A stretch of 64,000 bases of DNA from UBA3700 sp964478025 (GTDB lineage: Bacteria > Bacillota > Clostridia > Christensenellales > UBA3700), in assembly GCA_964478025.1 (NCBI GenBank), contig CAYZGK010000008.1:1-64000 (forward strand). The letters are read 5' to 3'. Shown here piece by piece: positions 42,826-51,936 of the stretch. The translations under genes and the position numbers were made by a program. The notes under the pieces are model-generated. The model ran no database searches. It saw only the letters and a list, made by a program, of their open reading frames with translations, and was not told the origin of the DNA. Position 1 is the first letter of the stretch. Every line of letters begins with the position of its first letter.

Positions 42826-44006
42826 TTTTCATATTCTCCTTTTAATTCTTCATATATAGGCGACATTGCTCTTAACTGTTTTACTGTTTTTGTTAAAACA
42901 TCTACTGTATAGTCGGCTTCTTCAAATGTGTTAGCTTTTCCAAAAGAAAAACGAATTGAACCATGTGCTATTGCCATAGGAACGCCTATTGCTAATAATA
43001 CATGACTTGGATCTAAGGAACCTGACGAACAAGCTGAGCCAGATGAAACTGCAATTCCTGCTATATCTAGGTGGAACAAAATTCCTTCTCCTTCAATTCC
43101 AACAAATGAAAAGTCTGAATTTCCTGCTAATCTCTTTGATGGATCTTTAGGACCATTATATAAAATATAGTCTATATTTTCTTGAACTTTTTTAACAAAG
43201 TAATCTCTAACTGCTTGAATATGCTTGTTATTCTTTTCCATATCTCTTACGGCTTTTTCAATAGCAAATCCAAGACCTACAATTCCTGGTGTATTTAAAG
43301 TTGAAGCTCTAAGATTTCTTTCTTGTTCACCACCATCTAGGAATCTTTGAATCTTAACACCATTTTTCTTATAAAAAACACCGATGCCCTTTGGTCCATA
43401 GAATTTATGACCAGATAAAGATAACATATCTACATTCATTGCTTGTACATCAACAGGAATATTACCAACAGCTTGTACAGCATCTGTATGCATTGCTATT
43501 TTATGTGCTTTTGCAATTGCTCCAATTTCTGCGATAGGTTCAATTGTACCAATCTCATTATTTGCAGTCATAACAGATATTAAAATTGTTTTATCTGTTA
43601 TAGCTTTTTCAACTTGTTCTGGAGTTACAAAACCTTCTTTATCTACATCAAGATACGTTACTTCAAAACCATATTTTTCAAGTTTATGACAAGTCTCTAA
43701 GATAGCTGGGTGCTCAATCTTTGTAGTAATAATATGATTACCCTTATCTTGATGAGCTAAACAATAACCCTTAATAGCCATGTTGTCTGACTCTGAACCA
43801 CCTGACGTAAAATAAATTTCACTACTTTTACAATTTAATGCTTTAGCAACTTTTTCTCTTGCTTCATCTATGGCTTTTAATGCTTCTCTACCATAGAAAT
43901 GTTGAGAAGAACCATTACCAAAAACTTCAGTAAAATAAGGCATCATACCTTCTAGTACTTCTTTGTCTACATATGTTGTTGCTGCATGATCTAAATAAAC
44001 CTTCAT
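42807..44006 (-). CDS. iscS: Cysteine desulfurase IscS/NifS
   Basis: This 399-residue PLP enzyme removes sulfur from cysteine. It shows YLDHAATT at the start, the PLP lysine in SLSGHKFYGPKG, the mobile catalytic Cys loop in SSGSACSSGSLDPSHVL and the C-terminal RFSFGKANT. The length and active loop match group I (NifS/IscS) enzymes. It lies nine bases after iscR and overlaps iscU. Confidence 0.95.
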   Translation of the reverse strand: MKVYLDHAATTYVDKEVLEGMMPYFTEVFGNGSSQHFYGREALKAIDEAREKVAKALNCKSSEIYFTSGGSESDNMAIKGYCLAHQDKGNHIITTKIEHPAILETCHKLEKYGFEVTYLDVDKEGFVTPEQVEKAITDKTILISVMTANNEIGTIEPIAEIGAIAKAHKIAMHTDAVQAVGNIPVDVQAMNVDMLSLSGHKFYGPKGIGVFYKKNGVKIQRFLDGGEQERNLRASTLNTPGIVGLGFAIEKAVRDMEKNNKHIQAVRDYFVKKVQENIDYILYNGPKDPSKRLAGNSDFSFVGIEGEGILFHLDIAGIAVSSGSACSSGSLDPSHVLLAIGVPMAIAHGSIRFSFGKANTFEEADYTVDVLTKTVKQLRAMSPIYEELKGEYEKCIMKK

Positions 44007-44015
44007 ATTCGACCT

Positions 44016-44414
44016 CTATTTGTTTATTATACTTGTTAATGACATATTATCTAAAAACCCATTTATTTGTTGGTATAACTTATCCCAAACAACATGAGTT
44101 TGGCATTTAGCTTTATTAGGACATGTATTTTCATCTGACAAACAATCCACTATAACCAAATCTTCCTCAAGCGTTCTTAAAATTGAACCTACAGATATTT
44201 TATCCGCATTCTCAACAAAATAACCACCTTGCGCACCACGAGTTGCCTGAACAAGATTTGCCTTTCTTAAAGCTAAAATAATTTGTTCAGTATATTTTTC
44301 AGAAGCATCAATCTCTCTTGCAATACAAGTTAAAGGCATTGCTCCCTCACCTTCGTGTGTAGCAAGGAAACACATAACCTTTAATCCATATCTAGCTTTA
44401 CTTGATAACTTCAT
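44016..44414 (-). CDS. iscR: Rrf2 family regulator IscR
   Basis: This 132-residue winged-helix regulator begins MKLSSKARYGLKVMCFLA with recognition segment ASEKYTEQIILALRKANLV. The cluster-binding loop has three cysteines, CLSDENTCPNKAKC, as in Fe-S-sensing IscR. It is the first gene of iscR-iscS-iscU and probably represses its own promoter when holding a cluster. A near-consensus promoter with a repeated TTTACTAGG element lies just upstream. Confidence 0.94.
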   Translation of the reverse strand: MKLSSKARYGLKVMCFLATHEGEGAMPLTCIAREIDASEKYTEQIILALRKANLVQATRGAQGGYFVENADKISVGSILRTLEEDLVIVDCLSDENTCPNKAKCQTHVVWDKLYQQINGFLDNMSLTSIINK

Positions 44415-44430
44415 TTTTAATTCCTATCTA

Positions 44431-44472
44431 TTTACTAGGAATTATTTTACTAGGGTATTTAATCTTTGTCAA
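44431..44472 (-). promoter_or_regulatory. isc operon promoter with IscR-like operator
   Basis: On the minus strand TTGACA (44467-44472), 17 bases and TAAAAT (44444-44449) form an excellent promoter. The direct repeat read on the plus strand as TTTACTAGG at 44431-44439 and 44446-44454 straddles the -10, where Rrf2 repressors usually bind. Confidence 0.7.
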
Positions 44473-44517
44473 ATTAAATATATAAATTTATATAAACTTA
44501 AATATTATTCTAAACTT

Positions 44518-44678
44518 AACCAGTCATATTTTTGTTTTTTAACCAATCATATTTGACAAATATAACCATATAAATTAGAACGATTTAACCAGTCAAATTA
44601 GATAAAATCAGCCGTATAAATTTTGGAATTTCAACCAGTCAAATTAGATAAAATTAACCGGTCAAATTTTTATTTTTT
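44518..44678. repeat. 23-bp tandem repeat, seven units
   Basis: Seven units start at 44518, 44541, 44564, 44587, 44610, 44633 and 44656, each exactly 23 bp. The first 13 bases are conserved around AACCAGTCAAATT; the last ten vary except that units four and six share GATAAAAT. The period is not a multiple of three, so it is not a coding repeat. It lies between the his operon end and the isc promoter, and the last unit covers the last two sense codons and the stop of hisIE. Confidence 0.85.
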
Positions 44679-45332
44679 ACCGCCCATTTTTTCTTGCTTT
44701 ACTTTCTTGTCTATAACATGTCTTGAAGCAAGTTCTTTATGAATTTCTTCTAAAGATATGCCCATTTCAACCATCAAAACCATTGTATGGTACGCTAAAT
44801 CACAAATTTCATATATTGTTTCTTCTTTATCGTTATTTTTGGCAGCTACTATAACCTCAGTAGATTCTTCTCCAACTTTCTTTAAAATTTTATCCATTCC
44901 TTTTTCAAAAAGATATGTCGTATATGAGCCTTCCTTTTTGTTTATTTTTCTACCCCTAATTAATTCTAAAAGTCCTTCATAAGAAAACTCATGTAAATCC
45001 TCTGATTGATATAACTCATTTCCATTATCAAAACATGAATCCTTACCTGTATGACAAGCAGGACCATCTTTTTCAACAACAACTAAAAGTGCATCTTTAT
45101 CGCAATCTGCAGTCATAGAAACAATATGTTGATAATTTCCAGAAGTTTCACCTTTTACCCAAAATTCTTGTCTTGATCTTGACCAAAAACAAGTAACCTT
45201 CTTATCTATTGACATTTGTATGCTTTCTTTATTCATATAAGCAAGCATTACAACTTTCTTTGTAATAGAATCCACAATTATTGCAGGTATTAAACCCTTC
45301 TCATCAAATTTTAATTCATCAATATTAATCAT
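44670..45332 (-). CDS. hisIE: Phosphoribosyl-AMP cyclohydrolase/PR-ATP pyrophosphatase
   Basis: This 220-residue bifunctional enzyme performs steps 2 and 3 of histidine synthesis. The HisI half shows MLAYMNKESIQMSID, TCFWSRSRQEFWVKGETSG and the metal ligands in DCDKDALLVVVEKDGPACHTGKDSCF. The HisE half shows GSYTTYLFEKGMDKILKKVGEESTEVIVAAK. It is the last gene of the his operon. Its terminal codons lie inside the last unit of a 23-bp repeat array, and I see no terminator of its own. Confidence 0.95.
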   Translation of the reverse strand: MINIDELKFDEKGLIPAIIVDSITKKVVMLAYMNKESIQMSIDKKVTCFWSRSRQEFWVKGETSGNYQHIVSMTADCDKDALLVVVEKDGPACHTGKDSCFDNGNELYQSEDLHEFSYEGLLELIRGRKINKKEGSYTTYLFEKGMDKILKKVGEESTEVIVAAKNNDKEETIYEICDLAYHTMVLMVEMGISLEEIHKELASRHVIDKKVKQEKMGGKK

Positions 45333-45344
45333 ACTTTCTCCTTA

Positions 45345-46103
45345 CTATAGACGTACAGATACACCTATATCTTTTAATTCTTTCTTTAATTTATTAATTT
45401 CTACTTCTTTAAAATGGAAAATTGAAGCAGCAAGTCCAGCATCAACCTTTGGAAGTTTAGTAAATAGTTCTTTAAAATCCTCAATTGAGCCCGCTCCTCC
45501 AGAGGCTATAATTGGAACAGATACAGCATTACATACAGCATCTAACATTTCTAAGTCAAAGCCTTTCTTTACACCATCGGTATCAATAGAATTTAAGCAA
45601 ACTTCACCCGCTCCATTATCTACACATCTTTTTATCCACTCTACAGCTTCCATACCAGTATTTTCTCTTCCACCTTTTGAAAATACCCTAAATACACCAT
45701 CAACTCTCTTTACATCAGCAGATAAAACTACGCATTGATTTCCATATAATTTTGCTGCCTCATAAACTAGTGATGGATTTTTAATAGCTCCTGAATTTAC
45801 TGATACTTTATCTGCACCACATTTTAGCACTCTATCAAAATCTTCAATTGTATTAATACCACCACCAACAGTTAATGGAATAAACACGCTTTTTGCAGTT
45901 TCACATAAAATATCTGTAAATATTTTTCTTTCCTCAAATGAGGCTGTTATGTCGTAAAACACAAGCTCGTCAGCGCCGTTTGCTGAATAATATTTTGCAA
46001 GTTCAACTGGAGAATCTACATCTTTTATTCCCTCAAAATTTACGCCTTTAACAACCCTTCCATGTCTAACATCTAAACAAGGTATTATTCTTTTTGTTAT
46101 CAT
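45345..46103 (-). CDS. hisF: Imidazole glycerol phosphate synthase, cyclase subunit
   Basis: This 252-residue TIM barrel starts ITKRIIPCLDVRHGRVVKG, with the catalytic Asp in CLDV; the second Asp is in VVLSADVKR. It uses ammonia from HisH to make imidazole glycerol phosphate and AICAR. It overlaps hisA by four bases (ATGA) and precedes hisIE by 12. The length is standard. Confidence 0.96.
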   Translation of the reverse strand: MITKRIIPCLDVRHGRVVKGVNFEGIKDVDSPVELAKYYSANGADELVFYDITASFEERKIFTDILCETAKSVFIPLTVGGGINTIEDFDRVLKCGADKVSVNSGAIKNPSLVYEAAKLYGNQCVVLSADVKRVDGVFRVFSKGGRENTGMEAVEWIKRCVDNGAGEVCLNSIDTDGVKKGFDLEMLDAVCNAVSVPIIASGGAGSIEDFKELFTKLPKVDAGLAASIFHFKEVEINKLKKELKDIGVSVRL

Positions 46104-46813
46104 TTTGCTACCTCTATAGCCTTAGCAAGGTCAATTGCTTTGGTATAATAAGCTTTTCCTATAATAGCTCCATATATACCAAGATTTTTTAATTTTAAAA
46201 CATCTTCAATACTAGAAACGCCACCTGAAGCTATTATTTTCATAGAATACTCATCCTTTAGTTTTTTATACATATCTACATTAGTCCCCTGCATTGCACC
46301 ATCTTTAGATATGTCTGTGCAAATAATTGTATCAACGCCTAATTCTTGCATTTGTTTACAAAAATCAAATAAGGTATATTTGGATTTTTCAAGCCAACCT
46401 TTTACTGCAACAAATCCATCCTTTACATCAACGCCAACCACAATTCTATTTTTATATTTTCTTATTGCCTCTACTAAAAATTCTCTATTCTCAACTGCTG
46501 CTGTGCCTAAAATAACTCTATCTATCCCTGCATCTAAGTATTTTGATACAGTTTCCATATTTCGTATTCCACCACCAATTTCACAAGAAAGTTTTGTTGA
46601 GTTTTTAATTTTTAAAACTACATCTAAATTTGGAGTATTTCCATCCTTTGCTCCTTGAAGGTCTACAATGTGAACGAACTTAGCTCCACAATTTTCAAAA
46701 TCTTTGGCAATATCTGAAGGATTATCACTATAAACAGTCATCTTGTTATAGTCACCTTTAAGCAGTCTTACAGCCTTTTTATCGTATAAATCTATTGCTG
46801 GGAAAATTTCCAT
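46100..46813 (-). CDS. hisA: ProFAR isomerase
   Basis: This 237-residue TIM-barrel isomerase of step 4 has the catalytic Asp in IFPAIDLYDKKAVRLLKG, VGVDVKDG in the middle and ASGGVSSIEDVLKL as the phosphate loop. I use the ATG at 46813, six bases after GAGG, rather than an upstream in-frame GTG at 46831 that overlaps hisH. It is coupled to hisF downstream. Confidence 0.95.
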   Translation of the reverse strand: MEIFPAIDLYDKKAVRLLKGDYNKMTVYSDNPSDIAKDFENCGAKFVHIVDLQGAKDGNTPNLDVVLKIKNSTKLSCEIGGGIRNMETVSKYLDAGIDRVILGTAAVENREFLVEAIRKYKNRIVVGVDVKDGFVAVKGWLEKSKYTLFDFCKQMQELGVDTIICTDISKDGAMQGTNVDMYKKLKDEYSMKIIASGGVSSIEDVLKLKNLGIYGAIIGKAYYTKAIDLAKAIEVAK

Positions 46814-46814
46814 T

Positions 46815-47432
46815 TTACACCTCAAACTCACAAAATGCTTTTAATATTTTAAGGCCAACTTCGCCACTTTTTTCAGGGTGAAATTGAGTGCCTAAAACAT
46901 TTTTATTTGCAACTGCTGCCGTAAGAATTGCTCCATATTCATCACTTGCTATAGTGTATTTTTCACAATCTACACCATAATATGAATGAACAAAATAAAC
47001 ATAGTCGCCTTCTTTTATATACTTAAATAAAGGATGTTTTCCATTATTAAAGATTAAAGAATTCCAACCTATTTGTGGTATTTTATAACCTTTTGGAATT
47101 ACATCCGCTATTGGCTTTATAGATCCTTTAATTAAGCCTAACCCTTCATGTTCTCCATACTCGTAACTTTTTTCAAATAAAAGCTGCATACCAAGGCAAA
47201 TACCTAAAAGAGGCTTCCCTTTATTCACTTCTTGCAATATAACATCTTGCAAATTACTTTCCTTTAATTTTTGCGCAGCATCACCAAATGCACCAACTCC
47301 AGGTAAAACAATTCTATCTGCCTTTTTTATAACATCAATAGATGACGTTACAACAGCTTCTTCATTTATAGCCTTAAATGAACTTCTTAAAGAAAATAAA
47401 TTACCTACGCCATAGTCAATTATAGCAATCAT
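46815..47432 (-). CDS. hisH: Imidazole glycerol phosphate synthase, glutaminase subunit
   Basis: This 205-residue class I amidotransferase has its nucleophile in LLGICLGMQLLFE and the His-Glu pair in TQFHPEKSGEVG. IIDYGVGNLFSLRSSF is the usual opening. It supplies ammonia to HisF. It shares one base with hisB upstream, and hisA begins immediately after its stop. Confidence 0.96.
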   Translation of the reverse strand: MIAIIDYGVGNLFSLRSSFKAINEEAVVTSSIDVIKKADRIVLPGVGAFGDAAQKLKESNLQDVILQEVNKGKPLLGICLGMQLLFEKSYEYGEHEGLGLIKGSIKPIADVIPKGYKIPQIGWNSLIFNNGKHPLFKYIKEGDYVYFVHSYYGVDCEKYTIASDEYGAILTAAVANKNVLGTQFHPEKSGEVGLKILKAFCEFEV

Positions 47433-48019
47433 TACAATACTCCTTTTGTTGATGGAATTTCATTTTCAAATTCTTTATCTATTGATACTGCTTTTCTTAA
47501 CGTATGACCAATAGATTTAAATGCGCCCTCAATTATGTGATGAGTATTAGTTCCAGCAAGTTTTTTAATATGCAAAGTTACTTGTGCTTTTCTAACAAAT
47601 CCTAACCAAAACTCTTCAACAAGTTCTGTATCAAAATCACCAACTTTTTTAGCTCTTAATGGCAAATCAAAACCAAGATAACTTCTTCCTGAAATATCTA
47701 TTGAAGATAAAATTAAAGATTCATCCATAGCAAGGGTTGTATCACCATATCTAACTATTCCTTTTTTATCACCAATAGCCTTATTGAAAGCCTCACCTAA
47801 AGCTATGCCAATATCTTCAACTGTGTGGTGATAATCAACATATGTATCCCCAACACACTTTACATTTAAATCAAAACGAGCATGTTTTCCTAAAAGAGTC
47901 AACATATGATCTAAAAAACCACATCCTGAATCTATTTCAGTTTTACCCTTTCCATCTAAATTTAACGAAAGTTTTATATCTGTTTCTGCTGTTTTTCTAT
48001 TTATCTCTGCACATCTCAT
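47432..48019 (-). CDS. hisB: Imidazoleglycerol-phosphate dehydratase
   Basis: This 195-residue monofunctional dehydratase has metal-binding repeats in GCGFLDHMLTLLGKHA, DYHHTVEDIGIALG and NTHHIIEGAFK. The histidinol-phosphatase domain of enterobacterial HisB is absent, as in most Firmicutes, and no separate phosphatase (HisJ/HisK) is found in this operon. It starts one base after the hisC stop. Confidence 0.96.
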   Translation of the reverse strand: MRCAEINRKTAETDIKLSLNLDGKGKTEIDSGCGFLDHMLTLLGKHARFDLNVKCVGDTYVDYHHTVEDIGIALGEAFNKAIGDKKGIVRYGDTTLAMDESLILSSIDISGRSYLGFDLPLRAKKVGDFDTELVEEFWLGFVRKAQVTLHIKKLAGTNTHHIIEGAFKSIGHTLRKAVSIDKEFENEIPSTKGVL

Positions 48020-48020
48020 A

Positions 48021-49079
48021 TTAGGCCTCCAAAATTTCTTTTAATACATCAATAAGCGTGTTCATTTGATCAATTGAACCTACTGTTATTCTTACATAAT
48101 CCTTAAGTAATTCTTTGTCAAAATATCTTACAAGAATACCTTTAGATTTTAATTTTGTATATATGTCTTTACCACTTAATTTATTGGATTTTGCCCAAAT
48201 AAAATTAGCTTTTGTATCAGTTAGAGAAAAACCTAACTTTATTAATTCTTGGCAAGTCCATTCTCTATTTTCAATTATTTTCTTACAATTTCCTTTTGTA
48301 TATTCTTCATCCTCTAAACATCCAACACCTGCATACATTGTCATTCTATTTATATTGTATGGATTTGTTGAATATTTTATAGTATTTAAATCCTGAATTA
48401 TTTTTGAATTTGCTATAGCAAAACCTAATCTTCCACCCGCTAAACTTCTAGATTTTGAAAATGTTTGAACTACTAATAAATTGTCATATTTATCTACAAG
48501 TTTAACAGCACTTTCTGCACCAAAATCAACATAAGCTTCATCTATAACTACAACATTATTTGGATTTGATTTAACAATTTTTTCTATATCATTAAGCGAC
48601 AATGCAATACCAGTTGGAGCGTTTGGATTTGCTATAAATATAGTCTTATTAACAGCAATGTAATCATTAACATTTATAGTAAAATCTCTATTTAATGGAA
48701 TTTCTTCATATGGAATATTATTAAGTTTTGCAAAAACCGGATAAAAACCATATGAAATACTAGGAAATACAGCAGGAGTTTTACTATCACAAAATGCCAT
48801 AAATGCAAAATTTAAAGTTTCATCAGAACCATTATTTACTGTTACCATTGATTTATCTACTTTATATACTTGTGCTAATTTTTCAACTAAAAGCGTACTA
48901 TCTGGATCTGAATACAATTGCAAACTTTCAGCCGCTTCACTTGCCATCTTTATTGCCTTTTTAGATGGTGGAAATGGAGATTCATTTGTATTTAACTTAA
49001 TATATTTCATGTCCTTTGGTTGTTCACCTGGCACATATGGTATTAAATCTTTATATTTATCACTAAAAAATTTGCTCAT
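48021..49079 (-). CDS. hisC: Histidinol-phosphate aminotransferase
   Basis: This 352-residue class I/II PLP aminotransferase has IKLNTNESPFPPSKKA at the N-terminus, NGSDETLNFAF, NPNAPTG and the PLP lysine in QTFSKSRSLAGGRLGFAI. The ATG at 49079 follows GAGGAAT; an upstream in-frame TTG overlapping hisD is less likely. It is positioned between hisD and hisB. Confidence 0.95.
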   Translation of the reverse strand: MSKFFSDKYKDLIPYVPGEQPKDMKYIKLNTNESPFPPSKKAIKMASEAAESLQLYSDPDSTLLVEKLAQVYKVDKSMVTVNNGSDETLNFAFMAFCDSKTPAVFPSISYGFYPVFAKLNNIPYEEIPLNRDFTINVNDYIAVNKTIFIANPNAPTGIALSLNDIEKIVKSNPNNVVVIDEAYVDFGAESAVKLVDKYDNLLVVQTFSKSRSLAGGRLGFAIANSKIIQDLNTIKYSTNPYNINRMTMYAGVGCLEDEEYTKGNCKKIIENREWTCQELIKLGFSLTDTKANFIWAKSNKLSGKDIYTKLKSKGILVRYFDKELLKDYVRITVGSIDQMNTLIDVLKEILEA

Positions 49080-49080
49080 A

Positions 49081-50211
49081 TTATTCCTCAAATCTTATTG
49101 TTGCGCTCTTTGCGTGTCCTGTTAGTCCTTCTTTATTTGCAAAATATGCTATATCTTTATAAACCTTTTGCAAGGCTTCTTTTGTGTAATATGTAAATTG
49201 TGTCTTTTTAATAAAATCATCAACTGAAAGTGGTGATGAAAATTTTGCTGCCCCTGTTGTTGGAAGTGTATGATTTGGACCTGCAAAATAATCTCCAAGT
49301 GCCTCTGGACACATTTTACCTAAGAAAATTGAACCTGCGTGTTTAATACTATCTAAATACTTAAATGGTTCATCTAAACATATCTCAAGGTGCTCTGGTG
49401 CTATTTCATTTGCAATATCTATAACAACATCTAGATTTTGAGCAACAATTATTTTTCCGTTATTATCAATTGACGTAGAAGCTATCTCATATCTATCTAG
49501 TTTCTTTACTTGAACATCTATTTCTTTTTGAACAGCTTTTGCAAGNNNNNNNNNNNNNNNNNNNNNNNNNNNNNNNNNNNNNNNNNNNNNNNNNNNNNNN
49601 NNNNNNNNNNNNNNNNNNNNNNNNNNNNNNNNNNNNNNNNNNNNNGCTGCAATTGCTTGAGCCCCACCTACTTTATAAATTTTATCAACGCCCGCTATTT
49701 TCGCTGCTGCTACAATAACCGGATTTACCTTTCCGTCCTTACTTGGTGGTGTTGCTATTGCAAGTTCTTTTACGCCAGCAATTTTTGCTGGAATTGAATC
49801 CATAAGTACTGTTGATGGATACGCAGCTGTGCCTCCTGGAACATAAAGACCTGCTCTATCTACTGGAGTTATTTTTTGGCCTATAACAATTCCATCATTT
49901 TGCTCAATTTTAAATCCATTTCTAACTTGTTTTTCATGGAATGTTCTAATATTTTGTGCAGCCTTCTTTAAAATTTCTAAAAATTCAGGCTCAACTTTAT
50001 CAAAAGCTTCGTCTATTTCCTCTTGAGATACAATAAGAGAATTTAATTCAACTTTATCAAACTTCTTAGAATATTCAAACAATGCTTTATCTCCATTTGT
50101 TTTTACATTGTTTATAATATCGGCAACTACACCCTCAAGCGAGTATAATGCCTCACAGCGAGAAAATATCTCTTTATTGTCTACTTCTCCATATTTTAAA
50201 ATTTTAATCAT
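49081..50211 (-). CDS. hisD: Histidinol dehydrogenase (interrupted by assembly gap)
   Basis: This enzyme makes the last two oxidations to histidine. Visible parts include the N-terminal half with RNGFKIEQNDGIVIGQKITPVDRAGLYVPGG and KVGGAQAIA, and the C-terminal part with EIAPEHLEI, HAGSIFLG and GPNHTLPT. The 100-N gap (49546-49645) removes the region between. By comparison with the usual length of about 430 residues, roughly 80 are missing, including the zinc-ligand Gln/His segment, so the true gap is nearer 250 bp than 100. I take the ATG at 50211 after GAGG as start; it overlaps hisG by eight bases. Confidence 0.9.
   Translation of the reverse strand: MIKILKYGEVDNKEIFSRCEALYSLEGVVADIINNVKTNGDKALFEYSKKFDKVELNSLIVSQEEIDEAFDKVEPEFLEILKKAAQNIRTFHEKQVRNGFKIEQNDGIVIGQKITPVDRAGLYVPGGTAAYPSTVLMDSIPAKIAGVKELAIATPPSKDGKVNPVIVAAAKIAGVDKIYKVGGAQAIAXXXXXXXXXXXXXXXXXXXXXXXXXXXXXXXXXXLAKAVQKEIDVQVKKLDRYEIASTSIDNNGKIIVAQNLDVVIDIANEIAPEHLEICLDEPFKYLDSIKHAGSIFLGKMCPEALGDYFAGPNHTLPTTGAAKFSSPLSVDDFIKKTQFTYYTKEALQKVYKDIAYFANKEGLTGHAKSATIRFEE
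49546..49645. other. Assembly gap inside hisD
   Basis: Exactly 100 N. The flanks do not share sequence, so unlike the gaps at 57875 and 62411 this one lacks real sequence (estimated at about 250 bp from HisD length). Confidence 0.9.
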
Positions 50212-50836
50212 TTTTGGCCTCAATTTGTCTTTCTATAGATTTAACTATCTTTTCTATTTGTTCTCCTTTAAATTTAAAGGCTGTTTTATTTGCTATTAAT
50301 CTTGCGGATATAGGCAATATCTCTGTTTTTACTTCAAGTCCATTTTCCTTTAATGTTGTTCCTGTTTCTACTATATCAACAATTACATCCGATAGCCCAA
50401 GTATTGGTGCAATCTCTATTGAACCATTTAAATGAATTAAATCTACATCTCTACCAATTTTATTGTAGTAATTTTTTGCTATATTTGAAAACTTAGTAGC
50501 AACACGAAGTGTTTCTTCTGGATTATCTTTAAACTCTTTAGGAGCTGCAACGCACATTTTACACTTACCTAAATTTAAATCTAGCAATTCATAAACTTGA
50601 GGTTCATATTCAAGTAAGATATCTTTACCAGCAACACCAATATCTGCTGCACCTCTTTCAACATAAATTGCTACATCACTAGGTTTAACCCAAAAGTATC
50701 TAACGCCGGTTTCTTTATTTTCAAAAATTAATTTTCTGTTTTCTTCTTTTATTGAAGGACAAGAAAAACCAGCTTTATCAAACATATCATAGACTTTTTC
50801 TCCAAGTCTTCCCTTAGGCAAAGCAACATTAAGCAT
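50204..50836 (-). CDS. hisG: ATP phosphoribosyltransferase, short form
   Basis: This 210-residue catalytic subunit of the hetero-octameric HisGZ enzyme performs step 1 of histidine synthesis. It opens LNVALPKGRLGEKVYDMF and includes DIGVAGKDILLEYEP and the PRPP loop region IVDIVETGTTLKENGL. The short form lacks the C-terminal regulatory domain and requires HisZ, which is encoded just upstream. The ATG at 50836 lies eight bases after GGAGG; an in-frame TTG five codons earlier would overlap its own ribosome site. Confidence 0.95.
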   Translation of the reverse strand: MLNVALPKGRLGEKVYDMFDKAGFSCPSIKEENRKLIFENKETGVRYFWVKPSDVAIYVERGAADIGVAGKDILLEYEPQVYELLDLNLGKCKMCVAAPKEFKDNPEETLRVATKFSNIAKNYYNKIGRDVDLIHLNGSIEIAPILGLSDVIVDIVETGTTLKENGLEVKTEILPISARLIANKTAFKFKGEQIEKIVKSIERQIEAKND

Positions 50837-51935
50837 TTTCTTTTCCTCCAAAATTTATAACTTCTTTGTATGTGAATCTATTTGTTAAAACTTTTTCAGC
50901 CTTTACTATTTTCCCTTCATCTGCAAGTTTTAAAACCAATTTTCCAACTTCAAATATATCATCTGTTTCTTTGTATAAAACAACAACATCAACATCATAT
51001 TCTTTGTTTGATGTATTTAATCTTTCAAGTAAATCCAAATAAACAGCAAAACCTATAGCTTTAGATTTTCTATTTATTTTTTGCATTAGTTTATCGTATT
51101 GGCCACCTGATAAAACGCTATCAGGAATTCCCTCTATAAAACCTTTAAAAACAATGCCATTATAATAACCTAAAGCATTTATAACTGAAAAATCCACTCT
51201 AATAATTGGAGCTATTGGTGTTTTAGATAAAACACCAAGAACCTTTTCAAATGTTTTAAAAGAATTTAAGGCAGCTTCGCTCTTTAGTGATTGTTTTATT
51301 AAAGGTAATACCTTACTTGGTGCACCATATGTTGAAATTAACAATTTTAAATCATCAACAATATCTTTATCTACACTATTTTCATTACATATCTTTTGTA
51401 GTTCATATGTATTTTTTTCAGAAATACATCTAATTAAATCTTGTCTTATAGATTGATTATTTATTCTATCTAATATTGCAATTACTATATCTATGCAAGA
51501 AACATCAAGCACAACACTCTTTGATAGATTTGTTAAGCTTTTTGCCGCAAGATATAAAACCTCAGTAATTGTATATTCATCAACATCTCCGATACACTCA
51601 AGCCCTACTTGCATAATTTCTTTAAATGCATCCGTTCTTTTTGAAACTCTATAAACGTTTTCATTATAGTAAACCTTTTGCACAAATCCTGGGATATCTA
51701 TTGTGTTTTTTATAATAGATAAAGTTACATCAGGCTTTAGAGCCATTAATTTTCCATTAGTATCAGTAAATGTAATAACTCTATCTGAAGTTAAAAAAGA
51801 TTTATTTGTAACATAAGTATCATACTCTTCAAATTTATTCATTTTAAATTGAGAATAACCATACTTATTATAAAGTTCACGCAAATTAAAAATTATTTTT
51901 TCATCGCTTTTTAAGATTGTATCGTTTATGTTCAT
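50829..51935 (-). CDS. hisZ: ATP phosphoribosyltransferase regulatory subunit HisZ
   Basis: This 368-residue class II tRNA-synthetase-like regulatory subunit shows TFTDTNGKLMALKPDVTLSI, KVYYNENVYRVSKR and MQVGLECIGD, which match HisRS-type motif 2 regions without an anticodon domain. GIPDSVLSGGQYDKLMQKI is motif 3-like. It gives histidine feedback control to HisG. It lies one base after the HisR-like regulator. Confidence 0.93.
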   Translation of the reverse strand: MNINDTILKSDEKIIFNLRELYNKYGYSQFKMNKFEEYDTYVTNKSFLTSDRVITFTDTNGKLMALKPDVTLSIIKNTIDIPGFVQKVYYNENVYRVSKRTDAFKEIMQVGLECIGDVDEYTITEVLYLAAKSLTNLSKSVVLDVSCIDIVIAILDRINNQSIRQDLIRCISEKNTYELQKICNENSVDKDIVDDLKLLISTYGAPSKVLPLIKQSLKSEAALNSFKTFEKVLGVLSKTPIAPIIRVDFSVINALGYYNGIVFKGFIEGIPDSVLSGGQYDKLMQKINRKSKAIGFAVYLDLLERLNTSNKEYDVDVVVLYKETDDIFEVGKLVLKLADEGKIVKAEKVLTNRFTYKEVINFGGKENA

Positions 51936-51936
51936 G

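Noticed and set aside
44518..44678. CRISPR array
   Set aside because: The unit is only 23 bp in total with a 13-bp conserved part; no spacers of uniform 30 bp or more and no cas genes are present.
47432..48019. Histidinol phosphatase activity in HisB
   Set aside because: The protein contains only the dehydratase domain; the phosphatase must be elsewhere in the genome.
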